From positions 558,001 to 622,000 of the forward strand of contig JAXBDG010000009.1 in the NCBI GenBank assembly GCA_036320915.1: a DNA stretch of 64,000 nucleotides, given 5' to 3'. A program made the position numbers and the translations under genes. Below are positions 11,312 to 23,420 of this stretch, one piece after another (the first letter of the stretch is position 1; each line of letters begins with the position of its first letter). This DNA is from Linnemannia elongata. Its lineage: Eukaryota > Mortierellomycota > Mortierellomycetes > Mortierellales > Mortierellaceae. The notes beneath the pieces were generated by a model. It was not told where the DNA came from and did no database searches. It was given only the letters and a program-made list of their open reading frames with translations.

Positions 11312-12151
11312 AAATAATCCCTCATGGATGGCGCTTCGTTCTTGTCTTTCTTGTTGTTCTTTTGTATTCTGCACCTTTTTTTTTTTTTTTTCTTTTGACA
11401 ACACTCACACTCCACTCCACTCTACTCTTAGTCCTTTTTTTTCTTTTTCTTTCGTTCTTTCTCCACTCTTATCCAAAACACACACACACACATATATATC
11501 TCTCCTTACTCTTCTGGCATTCTCTACGTTTTGTCGTGTACATTTCTTCGCATACTCTATTCTTCCTTCTGCTACAAAAAAATAAATAACAACAACATTA
11601 CAAAATAACCAAACCCTACCGATCTCCATTGCTATGAAAGTTTTCCTGGGAATTATGAAATCCGCTTGTTTGTTGTGTGTACATGGAGGAAAGATGATAC
11701 AGTCCTCCGTTAAAAGCCAGTTGTCACGAATCGATCTATCTATCTATCTATCTATCTATCTGGCTGGACTGGCTGGCTGGCTGGCTACCCCCCAAAAACA
11801 AAAACAAAACAAAGAAAAAAAAATAGATCATTCACTCGCTTTGTTTCCCACAAAAAAGTACAGGCACGGGCCAAGCATACACATATATTTTGCAGGCAAG
11901 AAAATAGCAACACACAGCTGCGCTAGATTCCCCTTTTCATGTTCTCCCGTACTTTGATCCAAGTATCATATAAAGCAGGGGTCTCCCAGTGTTGATGTTT
12001 TTAGAAGTGTACTTTAATTCAATGAGAAAAGAGAGAGATGATATGGGGTAGGGGGGTGTGATATTTGACAAAATGAATGGGTGAGTGTGTGTATTGACGA
12101 TAGACGAAAGAAATAAAGAAAGAAAAAAGAAGACGACAAAGAAAACCATTC
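11312..12151. other. Convergent intergenic between bHLH and ADE13
   Basis: The 3' ends of the bHLH gene (plus) and adenylosuccinate lyase (minus) face each other. AATAAATAAC near 11580 and similar AT-rich words are candidate polyadenylation sites. A tetranucleotide microsatellite lies in the middle. No gene seen. Confidence 0.5.
11734..11786. repeat. (ATCT)n/(GGCT)n compound microsatellite
   Basis: Seven uninterrupted ATCT units (11734-11761) run directly into an imperfect GGCT tract. It lies in the spacer between two convergent genes and is probably length-polymorphic. Confidence 0.9.
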
Positions 12152-13976
12152 TTAAACGGACAACTCAGCCTTGCTCTCCTTCTTCAAAACTTCCTCAAAA
12201 GGCTTCAATGCGGGCTGAACATACTCTTTCAAGAATCTGTCGACCTGCTGAGGGGCACGTCCGATAAAAGTCGAAGGATCCATAAGCGTCTTCAAATCGG
12301 CCCAGATGGGCTCAAAGTAAGAATCCTTCTGAATCCTCTGAATCAAATCGTTCTCTCCTCCTTGTTGCTTCACAACCGCACCGGCCTCGTGAGAGAGGAC
12401 ACGGATGTGCTCATGGCACTCCTGACGATCACCGCCCTTCTTGACCATGGCCATAATGATGTTCTCGGTGGCCATGAAGGGGAGCTCCTGGTGGATGCGG
12501 CGTTCGATGACCTTGGGGTAGACGACGAGACCCTCGGAGATGTTCTGGAGGAGGGTCAGGAGGATATCTGTGGTCAGGAAGGCCTCGGGCAAGCAGATGC
12601 GACGGTTAGCACTATTGGGGAGTGATGGAGTTTGAAAATTGAAATAAACGTTAGTGGATGACACATAAAAAATTGAGAAACGAGGAAGAGATCGTAAAGT
12701 AAAGTGGTCGGATCCATCCGCTTTTTGGCGATGGGAACAAAAAAAAAAGGCCCTGGGAAAAAAAACAAAAGAGTCGAGAACACAAAAGTAAAAGAAACAT
12801 AAAGAGTTCCATTCCCGTCTCACATCTAATTGTCCTCGTCCAATTCCCGTTATCACTCCCAATGATCGTTACCTGTCGTCGAGGGTACGCTCCAGCCACT
12901 GGACAGAGGCAGTTCCAAGGGCATCCTGGACCAAGATCTGAAGATGGCGGGCCAAGGAGCAGGCACGCTCGCAGCGCATTGGGTTGCGCTTATAAGCCAT
13001 AGCGGACGATCCAATCTGGTCCTTCTCAAAGGGCTCCTCAATCTCCTTCAAGTTGGCCAACAGACGAATATCCGTCGCAATCTTGTGAACGGTAGCACCG
13101 AATGAAGCCATGGGCATCAAAACATCAATATCGATCTTGCGAGAATAAGTCTGGCCAGTAACAGGGTAGTACTCCTTGAATCCCGAAAGCTCTGTCACAC
13201 GCTGGTCCAGATCCTCAACCTTCTGATGATCGCCCTCGAAAAGAGCCAAGAAGGAACCCTGGGTACCAGTAGTTCCCTTGACACCGCGGAAGCCGAGATC
13301 CTCACGGGCACGGGTCAAGTTGCGGAGATCCCAGAGCAACTCTTGGATCCAGAGAGTGGCACGCTTGCCGACGGTGGTCAACTGGGCGGGCTGGAAGTGG
13401 GTGAATCCCAAGGTGGGGAGGTCCTTGTACTGCTCGGCAAAGGCGCTGAGACGCTGGATGACGCGGGCGAGCTTGGGGATGATAATGTCGAGACCGTCGC
13501 GGAGGATCATCAAGTCGCCGTTGTCGGTAACATAGCAGGAGGTGGCGCCCAAGTGGATGATACCGGCGGCCTTGGGGGCGGCAACACCAAAGGTGTGGAC
13601 GTGGGCCATCACATCGTGGCGGCGCTTCTTCTCCTCAGCAATCGCCAACTCGTAATCGATATCGTACTATTAGAATTGATGGTCGGCAATAAGGAAGAGA
13701 CGAAAAGTATGTCAGTCTGGATGATCTGTATCAACACTTGACTATGACGAAGAAAGTCGATGGAGTATATAGAAGAAGAAGACGTACGATGTGCTCCTTC
13801 ATCTCCTCGATGGCGCCCTCGGGGATATCAAGACCAAGCTCCTTCTCGGCGATGGCGAGGTTGAGCCAGAGCTTGCGCCAGGTGCTGAAGCGCTTGTTGT
13901 CAGAGAAGTTGGCGGCCATCTCGGGCGAGGCATAGCGCGAGGTCAAGGGCGACTGGTAGCGAGCGTGAGGGTCCAT
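12152..13976 (-). CDS. ADE13: Adenylosuccinate lyase
   Basis: Three exons (13788-13976, 12873-13666, 12152-12611; introns 121 and 261 bp) encode 480 residues, the length expected for the eukaryotic enzyme. It catalyses two beta-eliminations in purine synthesis, SAICAR to AICAR and adenylosuccinate to AMP, both releasing fumarate, as a cytosolic homotetramer. Visible family marks are the N-terminal [20 protein letters not shown], the [11 protein letters not shown] segment with the catalytic His region, the TSCYVTDN strand, [15 protein letters not shown], and the superfamily signature [14 protein letters not shown] in the flexible catalytic loop. Both introns are phase-consistent and interrupt conserved blocks, so the gene model is secure. 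It lies head-to-tail behind lipin on the same strand, with a 651-bp spacer as promoter. Confidence 0.96.
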
Positions 13977-14627
13977 GTTTGGTGGATTTGGTGTGAGGAG
14001 GGGGGTGAAGGGGTGAGGAGTAAAGAAAAGAAAAGAAAAAAAGAAGAAAGAAGAAGAAAGAAGAAGAAGAAGAAGAAAAAGAAGAAGGAATGAGGAATGA
14101 GATTCCTTTGAAGTCTTTGACTCGTTGACTCTCGTCTTCCGTGTTCTCGACGCCTCTTTCCCCGCATATTGCTTTATTCGTCGACATTTTTTTTTTCTTT
14201 TCGTGACTCCGGTGGAACAGTCACTGTTTTGCTTGTGCATATCGTGTCGCCATATGTCGGTTGTCCAAACTTGCTCCTGGTCATATCCTATATTCGCACC
14301 TTGCTGCAGTCAAAGGACATGGATGTTTCAATTGCTTTGTATAGGAGAGAAAGGAGAAGAAAAAAGAGAAACCGTTGCATTGATTGATTGACACATGCAA
14401 CAATGAAGGCATAGGAGAAAAACGGCCGTCGGTAACGCTGCTAATGGTTTATATCATCCGTGTTTATCCATGTTCCTTCTCAACCAACTTTCGCCGGTAT
14501 CAAACAACCGTTAGGACTAAAAAGATAGATCAATGAAAAATAAAATGCTTAACCAGTTTATGGTTATCTAAATGTCTATCGTACAGTACAAAAAATGAAG
14601 TATCTTTTCTTCGTCTTCTTTTTCTCT
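13977..14627. other. Intergenic: ADE13 promoter / lipin 3' end
   Basis: A GA-rich tract at about 14020-14095 lies just upstream of the ADE13 start (minus-strand CT-rich leader). The rest is AT-rich with no gene seen. Confidence 0.5.
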
Positions 14628-17600
14628 TTACAGGAAAGGCTCCTCAAGACCCTCCTCAATATCATCCAAAAACTCATCATCCTCGTCCTCCTCATCACCA
14701 TACTCCTCACCCTCCTCACCATCCTCATAGTCACCCTCATACTCCTCCTCTTCCTCAACAACGCCCTCTGGAACAAGACCCGCTGCAAGTCCATCGTCCT
14801 CCTCCTGCTTCACAGGCAAAAGGTCGTCGAGATTGACACTGTTGGGTCTGCTCGAGTAATGGTCCTTATTGCTCTGGTCAAGAGATTTGCGCGAGGCCTT
14901 GGCGACCTCCTCGTCCGTCTGCAAAACAACATCGACTGGTGCGGGCAAGGGGATCGAAACAGGGCGATCGCTCTCATCAGCAGCGACCTGCGCTAACTGA
15001 GTGGGAGATAATGGAGCAAGGGACTGAGGCAATGGTGTGGCTGCACTGCTAGTGCTTCCACTCCTCACTGCACGGATCAAACGAGTAGGGACAAAGGCAG
15101 AGAGCATCGAGGGTGATGTTGCCCGAACTCTCCGGCTACCATCCTCAGTCAATTGTCCATCCTGACCCTGGATCTGTTGCTGCAGCTGTTGCTCTGCATG
15201 CTCATCATCACTAGTCCAATTGTCAGCGCGTCCACGGAACGATCCTGTGTAACTTGTCCGATCATACGTCAATTGCTTAGACTTGGTATCGACTGCTGGG
15301 CTGGTGGGTGACGAAGGCTGTAGAAGACTGGAGCTCGAGGATGTATGGGTGAGTGATGCAACCTTTTTGGCGACGCTGGTGGTCGACGACAAGAGCGAGG
15401 TCGACGATCCAGAATTGCCATAAGTGTTGGTCGAAAGAGGGAGATCAGGCAGCTCAATTTTGGGCAAATCCGACTTCCAGAAGTTCCAGTCATTGAACTC
15501 GGGCGCAACCTTTTGTCCAGGGAAGATCTCATTGACCAAATCGTTCAACGCCAAGTACCTATCAGTTCAGTTAGAAGAAAAAATGTTAGCAAAAGACTAC
15601 TAATGCCTATAAGAGGCATTCAGTGCAAAGTACAGGAATTCACTTACGAGGACTTGAAGGCGCTCAGAAGCTCCAGCTTGACCTCACCGTACGAATCAAT
15701 CGTAAAGATGCGAGAAGGAGGGACGTTGACACTTCGGTAAGAGAGGGCATCTGTGATTCTGTTTCCGAAACCAGCGTAGAAGGGGTTGCGGTCTCCAAAC
15801 AGCTTCTTGACATCACGAAGACAGGCCATCTTGAACACCTCAGGTTTGCGAATGATCACCTCGCGATGGAAGGCAGAGAAGAGACGGTCGGGACTCATGA
15901 TCACTGGCCCGTCGGGCAATTGGTAACTGTTCTGTTCGACCTTTTGCAGGTACTTGCGTGTGTAGTCGGCCTGTCCAATGGCACGAGAGGTCAAGTACAA
16001 GATGTGGTATCCGTTGCTGCGAATATCGGTAAACAGCTTGGCGACACCGAGATGAGTCCAATCACGTCCAGCCATGGCAAAGATGTGGCCCAAAGCATCC
16101 GATTTGGTGATGGTTCCATCGATATCCGAGATGACAACCTGAGAGTCATGATCCCACAAGAAGATTTTGGCCACACAGGTTGCTGTCCCCTGGTAAGAAG
16201 ATGTCACTGAGAACGACACTGTATTGGCACCCTTCTTCAGGCCCAAAGTCTTGAGCTGCTCAGAGGTGAGACGAAGGGTCTTGGCATAGCGCTTGGTGTC
16301 AGGGGCTGCGGTCACATCCTTCTCAGACAAGGCAGGAACCTTGAAATGGTTCTGCGTATGCTCCTCAGCGCCGGTGTCGAGTGGGGGCAACGACTTGCTA
16401 CGGAGAGCTGGGTTGAGGAGACGAACTTCAGGATCCTGTGACTCCAGAGCAGCTACACCATCAGTCTCGTTGGCTGGGAGAGTAGAGGCTGTTGATCCCA
16501 AGTCGGGGGTCGAGGTAGCAGAAACTCCAGCGGGGGTCTTCCTGAACCATCTCGAAATAGTGCCGAAACGAGTCGAGCTGGGTCTGTCCTCTGCGGCAGG
16601 CTTTTGATCCTTTGTTCCTGGGATAACACTGTCTGAGAGGGGTTGATGGAAGAAGAGAAGAGCGGCAAGCTGGGGCACAGCGTTGTTCCAGGAGTAGAAG
16701 CGCCCATCAATGTAACAGACCAACTTCTTGTCAGCGAGAACAGCGGCGGGGTCCTTTGAGAAGGTCTCGAAAGTCAACTGTGCGCTCTGGAATGCCTTGT
16801 GGCTCGCAACCTAATTAACGATAAATCCAAAAATAGATACCTCAGTTAAAAACCAACATTCATACATACGACCATGATCAAATTAGCTTTGTGGTAAAAT
16901 AACTTGTCTGTCTTCACATACCGCATCCTTGTCAAACTCTTCCTCGCCGCAGAGAGAAAGAGCAACACGGCACTTGGTAGAACCCATCTGGAACTCTCTC
17001 GTCTCAATCTCGACTGGTTCCTCGGGGATCAGAGGCTTGGAGGTATCCTCCTTGACCTCATCATCCTCATCAGGATTATCCTGCTTGACTGGCAAAGTGC
17101 CCCATCCCCAAGTCCACTCCTTAGTGCTTGTAACAGGCTTGTTTGTCTCGTACTATAAGCGTCATACAGCAATATGGAGGTTTTGTAAGGCCATTGTCAG
17201 AAAGAACATGCTGTACGTAATATTGCTAATGAGACGAAAGGGTGATAATTACCTCCATCTCGGTGTCACTCATGACGTTGGGTCTGGCAGTGCGCTTTGG
17301 CATCTTTTCAACAGCGACAGCATCCTTCTTGGCAACAGTGTCGCGGTGCTTTTCAGGAAGGCTATCGATTCCGAAGAAAGGAATGTCTGTTGGCAACAAA
17401 AAATAACAATAGAAAGAAGCGGTTAATGCACGATCTTTCACAGGACAAAGCATGTGCACAATTATTTTTGTGGAGTGGGATTGTGGTTTGTCAGCGTGTG
17501 TCCATTTACCTGGCTCTCCGATGGCAGGCATACTGTTGGCTCTCTTTCTGCCCTTTCTTCCTTGCGAACCATGAGGGATTCCTGCTCTCTTCTTTTTCCG

Positions 17601-19500
17601 CTGGTCGCGAGATTCTAATAAACAAGGAAAATAAGTGAGCACAGCATGTAGATTGTTAGTGTTCTGGCGCAACGTTTTTTTTTTTCCTCTTCACGCGAGT
17701 TGGAAAAACGAAAAAAGGGTAGCAGTCGATTCCTGATTCTTACTCTGACGCTCCAGCTGGGTATTGGCGAGGGTCTCCTCGGGCTTTAAGAATGCTCCTT
17801 GCTTGATATCCTCCACAAGCTGCTGACGCTGCTCTTTGTTGAGGTGAGGTCTGGTCCTGCTAAATCTCTTGCGCAAAACGCGGTTATGACGTTCGCTGTC
17901 GGAGAGAATTCCCCGAGGGAGGTCGTCTTCGTCATCTGAGGACTCTGTGCCTGAGTCGGTCTTGTATCCCGTCATATCAAACAGCACCTCTAATGACGAC
18001 ATGTAACAAAAAAGAATTCAGACGCATGCGCATAGACCGTCCATAAACCTCTAAAAGGAATCAAGGGTGAAGGACAGGATAGAGAACAAGCGGTAATTGG
18101 CAAAGAAGTGCACATACCACTCTTACGACGTCCTGATCTTGACGACTTTTGTTCTGGTGCAAGAGTGTCGGTCAATTCCTCGCGGACGACAGCAGGGAAG
18201 AGAGCGTTGACGGTAGGGTCGATGGTGTCTCGGGGCAGGGGTATTTGGTTGTCGTTTGAGTGTGATTTGGAGGGGGTGGGCGATTCTGGTTCCTGAAGGG
18301 GCCCATGTGATTGAGAGAAGGAGCCAGGCATGGATTGGAAGAGGTCTTTTGGGGCGGGCTCGTCCATGATTCGCTCCGAAGTTGAGGCGATGGATTCCCG
18401 GTCGCTGTCGTCGCGCAGGCTCTCTTCGAAGGCAGAGCCATGGCCACTGGCGGCGCTCACATAACCATTATCGAGAAGAGCGTCTATTGATAGGCGGGGG
18501 AAGGGGGGGGGAGGGTAATTGAAAATAAGAAAGAAGGTCAGGCTAGGGTATAGGGCATACGGTGTGAGGTGTGGACAAAGAACGAAAAGGAAAGAATGAA
18601 AGGATAAAAGTGAAGCCAGATCATATGTTTCGCTGAATCAAAGAAAGACAGAAACGAAGCTGGATCTGAATTTTTTTTTTTTTTTTTTTTTTTTTTTCTT
18701 TTAGATTGACATATGCCAAAGCGTAATCGAATGCAAAAATGAAATCATGTTCGATCGATAGACAGGGACAACTCTCTTTTCTCTCTCCCTTATACACACA
18801 TACACTCTTAGCTCCCAGTGCCAAGGAGACTGTTACAACCCACGCACGACCACTCTTCCCATCGCACAAAAAATACACTAAAGGGCACACAAAACAACTG
18901 AGCAGACAATCAAGAATAAACCCCGATCAACCTATACCCAACTCTACTGCCACTACACGTTGTATCTTTGTATCATTGCATCGAGTAGGGTAAGCATAAT
19001 AGATAATAACCATGTCATCTTAAAACACGTGTGTGTGCGTGTGTGTGTGTGTCAAACGTACCTTCTTCGCCAACAGGGTACTGTCCGTTCATAGCACCCT
19101 CGATCTGCTTCTGCTTCTGCTTGTCGCTGCTGTGCGGGTGACCATTGAGATCAAAGTAGTCAACGGGCGTCAGATCGCTCTCGTCAGTAGGGCCAGCAAT
19201 GGGCGAGGTCGCAAACTCGTCTGGGACATAGTCATCGGTCTCGAGGACGAAGAAGGCTTCACCAGCATCTCCGACCTTCATGGGAAATGCAATGACATTG
19301 CCGTTCACTCTGACCTCGACGACCTTTTCCTGGGGTCGCAGGACACTGAGCTTGCCAAAGCGGACGTGGAAAGGTGAGCAGGCGAGTTCACCATCAGCCT
19401 GCTGGACGACGACAATGTCGATAGCGCCGGAGAGAGTGGCCGGGTTGATCTCCGAGTAAAACTTGGAGACTGTTGAGAAGAATGACCCAACAGAATACAT
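14628..19500 (-). CDS. PAH1: Lipin-type phosphatidate phosphatase
   Basis: Eight exons (19062-19500, 18118-18483, 17744-17989, 17510-17614, 17253-17386, 16922-17152, 15648-16810, 14628-15558) keep frame to give 1,204 residues. It dephosphorylates phosphatidate to diacylglycerol (Mg-dependent) at the ER/nuclear membrane and so controls triacylglycerol versus phospholipid synthesis. Domains: N-LIP at residues about 1-105 (MYSVGSFFSTVSKFYSEINP); a long acidic/Ser-rich middle with the basic patch KSRDQRKKKRAG; the WTWGWG motif at about 443-447; and the C-LIP HAD-like phosphatase with catalytic DIDGT at 736-740 followed by TSRAIGQADYTRKYL. The C-terminus is a strongly acidic tail, as in yeast Pah1, where it recruits the Nem1-Spo7 phosphatase. 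The first intron (578 bp) holds a GT microsatellite and a long T-tract. The gene is longer than yeast Pah1 (862 residues) through disordered insertions. Confidence 0.94.
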
Positions 19501-21055
19501 TATGGTAGGCGAAGATTTAGAGGGAGGAGAGGAAGGTGTTCATACAAAGAATGGTGTTCAGCCCAAGAGAAGAGACAGGCAAAAGAAAAAGGGAGGGAAG
19601 TGGCGGTAGATGGAGTGAAGGCGAGGAGTGTGATGCGAAAAAAGGTGTTCAAACCAAAGGGAGGGAGGGGAGGGAGAGGAAGGAGAAGGTGGTTGAACAA
19701 AGAAAGGAAGGAAGGGGGATTAGGTGGAGTGAAGAAAGAAAGCTGAAATTAAATGAATGAAGAGATGCAAACGTAAGAAAACAGGTGAGAGATGGGTTTT
19801 TCTTTTGTGAACGCATAAACTGTTGGGACAGACGTTGAACAATCCCACAAAAAATGTTTGCTTAATTTCGGATACACGTGATTCAAGCTGGCCGTAAACA
19901 TCAGATCACGTTATAACTTTTTTCAGACACAGCGCCCTGCTGCGCTGATCGAGAACAAGAGAAGATCGCGAGCACAGCAACGATGAATCAATCAGCCAAA
20001 CACTGATGTTAACAGTGACGAGAGGAGCGTTTCAAAGGTGCATGTTATCCACATTGCCCTCTTCTACCAAAGATTAAGTCGTTCGCGATCTCTCATCCTG
20101 ACAAGATTCATTTTCATCCGACGCTTGACGCATTTGTTTTTTTTTGACAACCTGTCCACACTGTCACTGTAATCGCCTCTATTCCATCCTAGAGAGAGAA
20201 GGAGAGAAAGGAACAAGGGCGATGGCATTCGCGAGATCTAGACACTTTGGTGGTTGCCATTCTTGGTCTTTCTCATAAACACGTAAGTATGTATGTAAGC
20301 AGCATCTAGTAAAGAATACTCATCTCCGTCGTTGATGTGGCAGCAACACCGCCAATGACCATCTGTCTCTCTATCAGAAAGGAGGGCGGCTGTTGCGCAG
20401 CGTGATGTGTGATGTGGCAATGATCCAGTCGAGATGGATCATGTACTTCTTTCTATGTTTTTTTTTTCCTTTTCTCCTTCCCTCCTTTCCTCCGTTGTTT
20501 TCTTGATTTTCAATCCCAACCCATCTCGGACGGGATCTGTTTAGCGTGTCCGCACAAGCAAAGGGCAAAGAGCAAAGTTCAAAGTTCCCCTTGAAAAACA
20601 AAAAAAAGAAAAAAAAAAGTGAGAGCACGCAAAGATTACGTGCTCCCGAAAAGGAAATTGTTTTCCGAGATTGATTTTGATTGGTTTACCCCTTCGTCAT
20701 CCCAAACGCAAAAAAATAAAAAAATAGCGCCCTCTCTTCTGTTGTGCATGCACAACACATACACACTACTGTCCTTCTCTCCCTTCCATCTCTTTCTTTT
20801 CACTTCGGAGCGGATGACCATCCTCCCTCATCTCTGTTTTTTTTGGATTTCTCATCTCCGCTTTTTTATCTCCAAGGACAGGTGGACTTCGGACAACTCC
20901 TGCCTATAAAAGAATTGAAGAATTCTCGGATTTTTTTTTCCTTTTTCTCTTTCTTTCTCTTCACTCTTCCACAACTCTCCCTTCAGTCTCCAACACAACA
21001 CTAAACACTCCTCTTTCCCACCACTTTCACCCCACAACACAAACACACATACACC
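19501..21055. other. Divergent promoter region between lipin and ferritin
   Basis: 1.55 kb separates the two start codons, which point away from each other. It contains GGAGGA/GAAGG-rich sequence on the lipin side, several T/A runs, and a TATA box close to ferritin. No supported coding region and no CAGUGN iron-responsive-element loop were seen in the last 150 bases. Confidence 0.5.
20905..20911 (+). promoter_or_regulatory. TATA box of ferritin gene
   Basis: TATAAAA lies about 145 bases upstream of the ferritin ATG and is followed by a pyrimidine-rich 5' leader, consistent with a core promoter that initiates about 30 bases downstream. Confidence 0.55.
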
Positions 21056-22080
21056 ATGTCTCTTGCCAAGCAGAACTTCTCTTCCGCCTCCGAGGAGGCC
21101 ATCAACCACCAGGTATGAATCTCTTTTTTGTCTGTCTCTCGCTCATCTACATGCCTGCTTCGCACCTTTCACACCATCCAATTCACTAACCATCCCACCC
21201 CCCTCCCTCTTCACTGCAACCTCTTCCATCCAACAGATCAGCCAAGAACTCCAGGCTTCCCAGGTCTACCTCTCCCTCTCTGCTTGGGCTGGCCACGTCA
21301 ACCAGGCCCTCCCCGGTCTCGAGAAGTTCTTCCGCGAGTCTGCTGAGGAGGAGCGCGAGCACGCCCAAAAGTTGATTAACTACCAGAACCGTCGTGGTGG
21401 CAAGGTCGTCCTCCAGACCCTCCAGGCCCCCGAGTCTGATTGGACCTCTGCCCGCAACGCCATCGAGTCCACTCTCCAGCTCGAGAAGGGTATGTTGCTT
21501 TCATTTTTTTTTCGTTGATTGCTCTGCTTTGCGATTGCGTGTTTCGCTTGATTTATTTCGCGAGGTGTTAATTCTCCGAATACAAATCGCCTCAAAAGAA
21601 AGGGAAAAAAAAAATTGTATGTTAATCACATGCCCTCTTTCTTTTTACTTCCTACTATCCTCATAAAAAAAACACAACAGATGTCAACAAGTCCCTCTTG
21701 AACCTCCACAAAGTCGGTGAGGAGAACAACGACCCCCAGCTCTGCGATTTCATCGAGTCCGAGTACCTCGAGGAGCAGGTCGAGGCCATCAAGAAGATTG
21801 CCGACCTCGTCACCCAGCTCAACCGCGTCGGTGGTGATGGTCTTGGTTGTAAGTTATCTTTTATCTTTTCTTTCCTTTTCCTCCGATTCCCCGCATTCAA
21901 GGCATTCTCGAATATCCTCCGCGTGCATGGCGTGATGAAAAAAAAACGGAGCTTTAATGACCGCGGTAAAAGTCTCAAAATTGAACCCAGATACTAATCC
22001 CCTCCTCCTTATCTCTCTCACTTCTCTCTCTCATAGTGTACCTCTGGGATCAGGAGTTGTTGAAGAACAGCAGCCACTAA
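21056..22080 (+). CDS. Ferritin, H-type (ferroxidase-competent)
   Basis: Four exons (21056-21112, 21237-21489, 21681-21848, 22037-22080) join in frame to give 173 residues. It has the animal H-ferritin architecture of a four-helix bundle plus a short fifth helix. All ferroxidase-centre residues are present: E23, Y30, E58, H61 (EEREHA), E102 and Q136 (EEQVEAIKK). The subunit should therefore oxidise Fe(II) and, as a 24-mer, store it as a mineral core in the cytosol. No signal or mitochondrial presequence is apparent, so it differs from plant (plastid) and insect (secreted) forms. Dikarya lack ferritin and store iron in vacuoles or siderophores, whereas zygomycete fungi are known to have it; this supports a Mucoromycota origin. 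Codon use is strongly biased to C-ending codons, which suggests high expression. Confidence 0.95.
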
Positions 22081-22525
22081 AGCCGCTTTCCCCTTCGTAT
22101 CCCTGTCGCTCAAGAATCTCAACCCATATCATTCCCCCCTCACCACAATGTGGTTAGCTGTACCATAGTCAAAACAAATAAATCTGTACCAAGTCTCTCA
22201 TCACATGAATTGTCCTTTGTTCTGTTTGCTCTGTGTGTTTGTTTTGTTCTTGACTCTTAATTGCGTTTGCATTTGTTTTAGTCCCACGTTGCATGTTTCT
22301 CATGGGTAAGCGAGGGGGATAGGGAAGCAATGCACAGCGACGATCAATGGTATTGTCAACGTTCTGCTGTGAAGACGGAGAGAGAGAGAGAGGAGCAGGC
22401 GCCTTTTTTTTTGGTCCTTCTCACTTCCACTTGAAGCAAGTGGATCGGAGGGGGGCTTTTTACGGGAAAAAAATTACCGGGCTGACCCGACTTGCAGTAT
22501 TAACGATCTCTCTGAAGACAACAAT
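22081..22525. other. Ferritin 3' region
   Basis: Probable 3'UTR with CAAATAAATC near 22175 as a polyadenylation candidate. No gene seen before the segmental duplication starts at about 22526. Confidence 0.45.
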
Positions 22526-22586
22526 CTACCACGACGTCACCTCATGGAATTGGGTCTACGCCATATTGCTCTCAGATTCTCAAGTT

Positions 22587-22993
22587 TGAAAGAATAGGGG
22601 CCTAGGAGTACTGGGGGTGCTCCTTGGGGGTGATCCTCTATTGCTACGTATCAGCGGGGCTGAGTTGTTCCAAGGTGAAAAGGCGGGTTTAATAAGTAAT
22701 GAGTATATACGGTATGCTAGTAAACTAAGGGTAAGGATAGGTCTTGTACCTGAGTTGTTCCAAGGTGAAAAGGAAGGAACCACTCAGGTCAAGGGAAAGA
22801 GGCTAACTTAAGGTAGTGCTATTAAGGGCAGTATATCAAGGGCGCCGAGGGGGGTTCGAGGGAACCATAATAGGTATGCCTACTCGCTTGCCTGCCGGAG
22901 CAGGCAACGAGGGGGCAATCGGCATTCGGGTACCGATCATGACATCTTGAGAGATGGGCTTAGAGCTTAAATTGCCCCTGTTTAGGACAAGTT
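22587..22993. mobile_element. 407-bp insertion in copy A, flanked by CAAGTT
   Basis: Copy B reads straight through CTCAAGTTCACATCC. In copy A the CAAGTT is present twice (22581-22586 and 22988-22993) with 401 bp between, as expected for an insertion with a 6-bp target duplication, or for a deletion in B between short repeats. Inside are a 22-bp direct repeat (starting near 22669 and 22751, core GAGTTGTTCCAAGGTGAAAA) and a perfect 8-bp-stem hairpin at 22888-22907 (TTGCCTGC-CGGA-GCAGGCAA). No open frame. It could be a small non-autonomous element or a mitochondrial DNA insertion; I cannot decide. Confidence 0.55.
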
Positions 22994-22998
22994 CACAT

Positions 22999-23081
22999 CC
23001 GAAAATAGCTCAGTTGGTAGAGCGGGAGACTGTAGTTTGTCTGTCATCTCTAGGTCCCTGGTTCAAATCCGGGTTTTCGGA
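22999..23081 (+). tRNA. tRNA-Tyr (GTA) with 10-nt intron
   Basis: The cloverleaf starts CCGAAAA and ends TTTTCGG plus discriminator A (C1-G72, typical of eukaryotic tRNA-Tyr). Anticodon loop CTGTAGA gives GTA. Ten bases (TTTGTCTGTC) interrupt the loop one base after the anticodon, the canonical intron position. T arm CCTGG-TTCAAAT-CCGGG. An identical-length copy is at 41275-41357 on the other strand. Confidence 0.95.
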
Positions 23082-23420
23082 TATCCTTTTGCTTCTTTCC
23101 CTTCCTATCATCGCTCCACTTTTTTGCTCGCGAATAACCGAAAGAAAACCGTCTCCGCTTTGGCGCCCCTAGATCAGCCATCACTCTCCATCCATTTCAT
23201 TTCGCGTTTGATAGTCTTTTTTTTTTTTTTTTTCGCCATTCATTTTCCGAGTAAAAGAAACATCCTTCTTCCTTTTTTTGTCTTCTCTATCTACAAAAAC
23301 GAGGATAGGATAACCAACAAAAGAGGCTTGCTGAAATGTGAACAACAAAGAAAATAGAAAAACGTCGTGTCTTTTATCTGTTTATTCACTCTTCACTCTT
23401 TGCTCTTCACTCTTCACTCT

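Noticed and set aside
13226..13741. 171-codon plus-strand frame over ADE13
   Set aside because: Antisense shadow of a confidently modelled exon of adenylosuccinate lyase.
20912..21055. Iron-responsive element in the ferritin leader
   Set aside because: No CAGUGN loop with a suitable stem exists in the leader.
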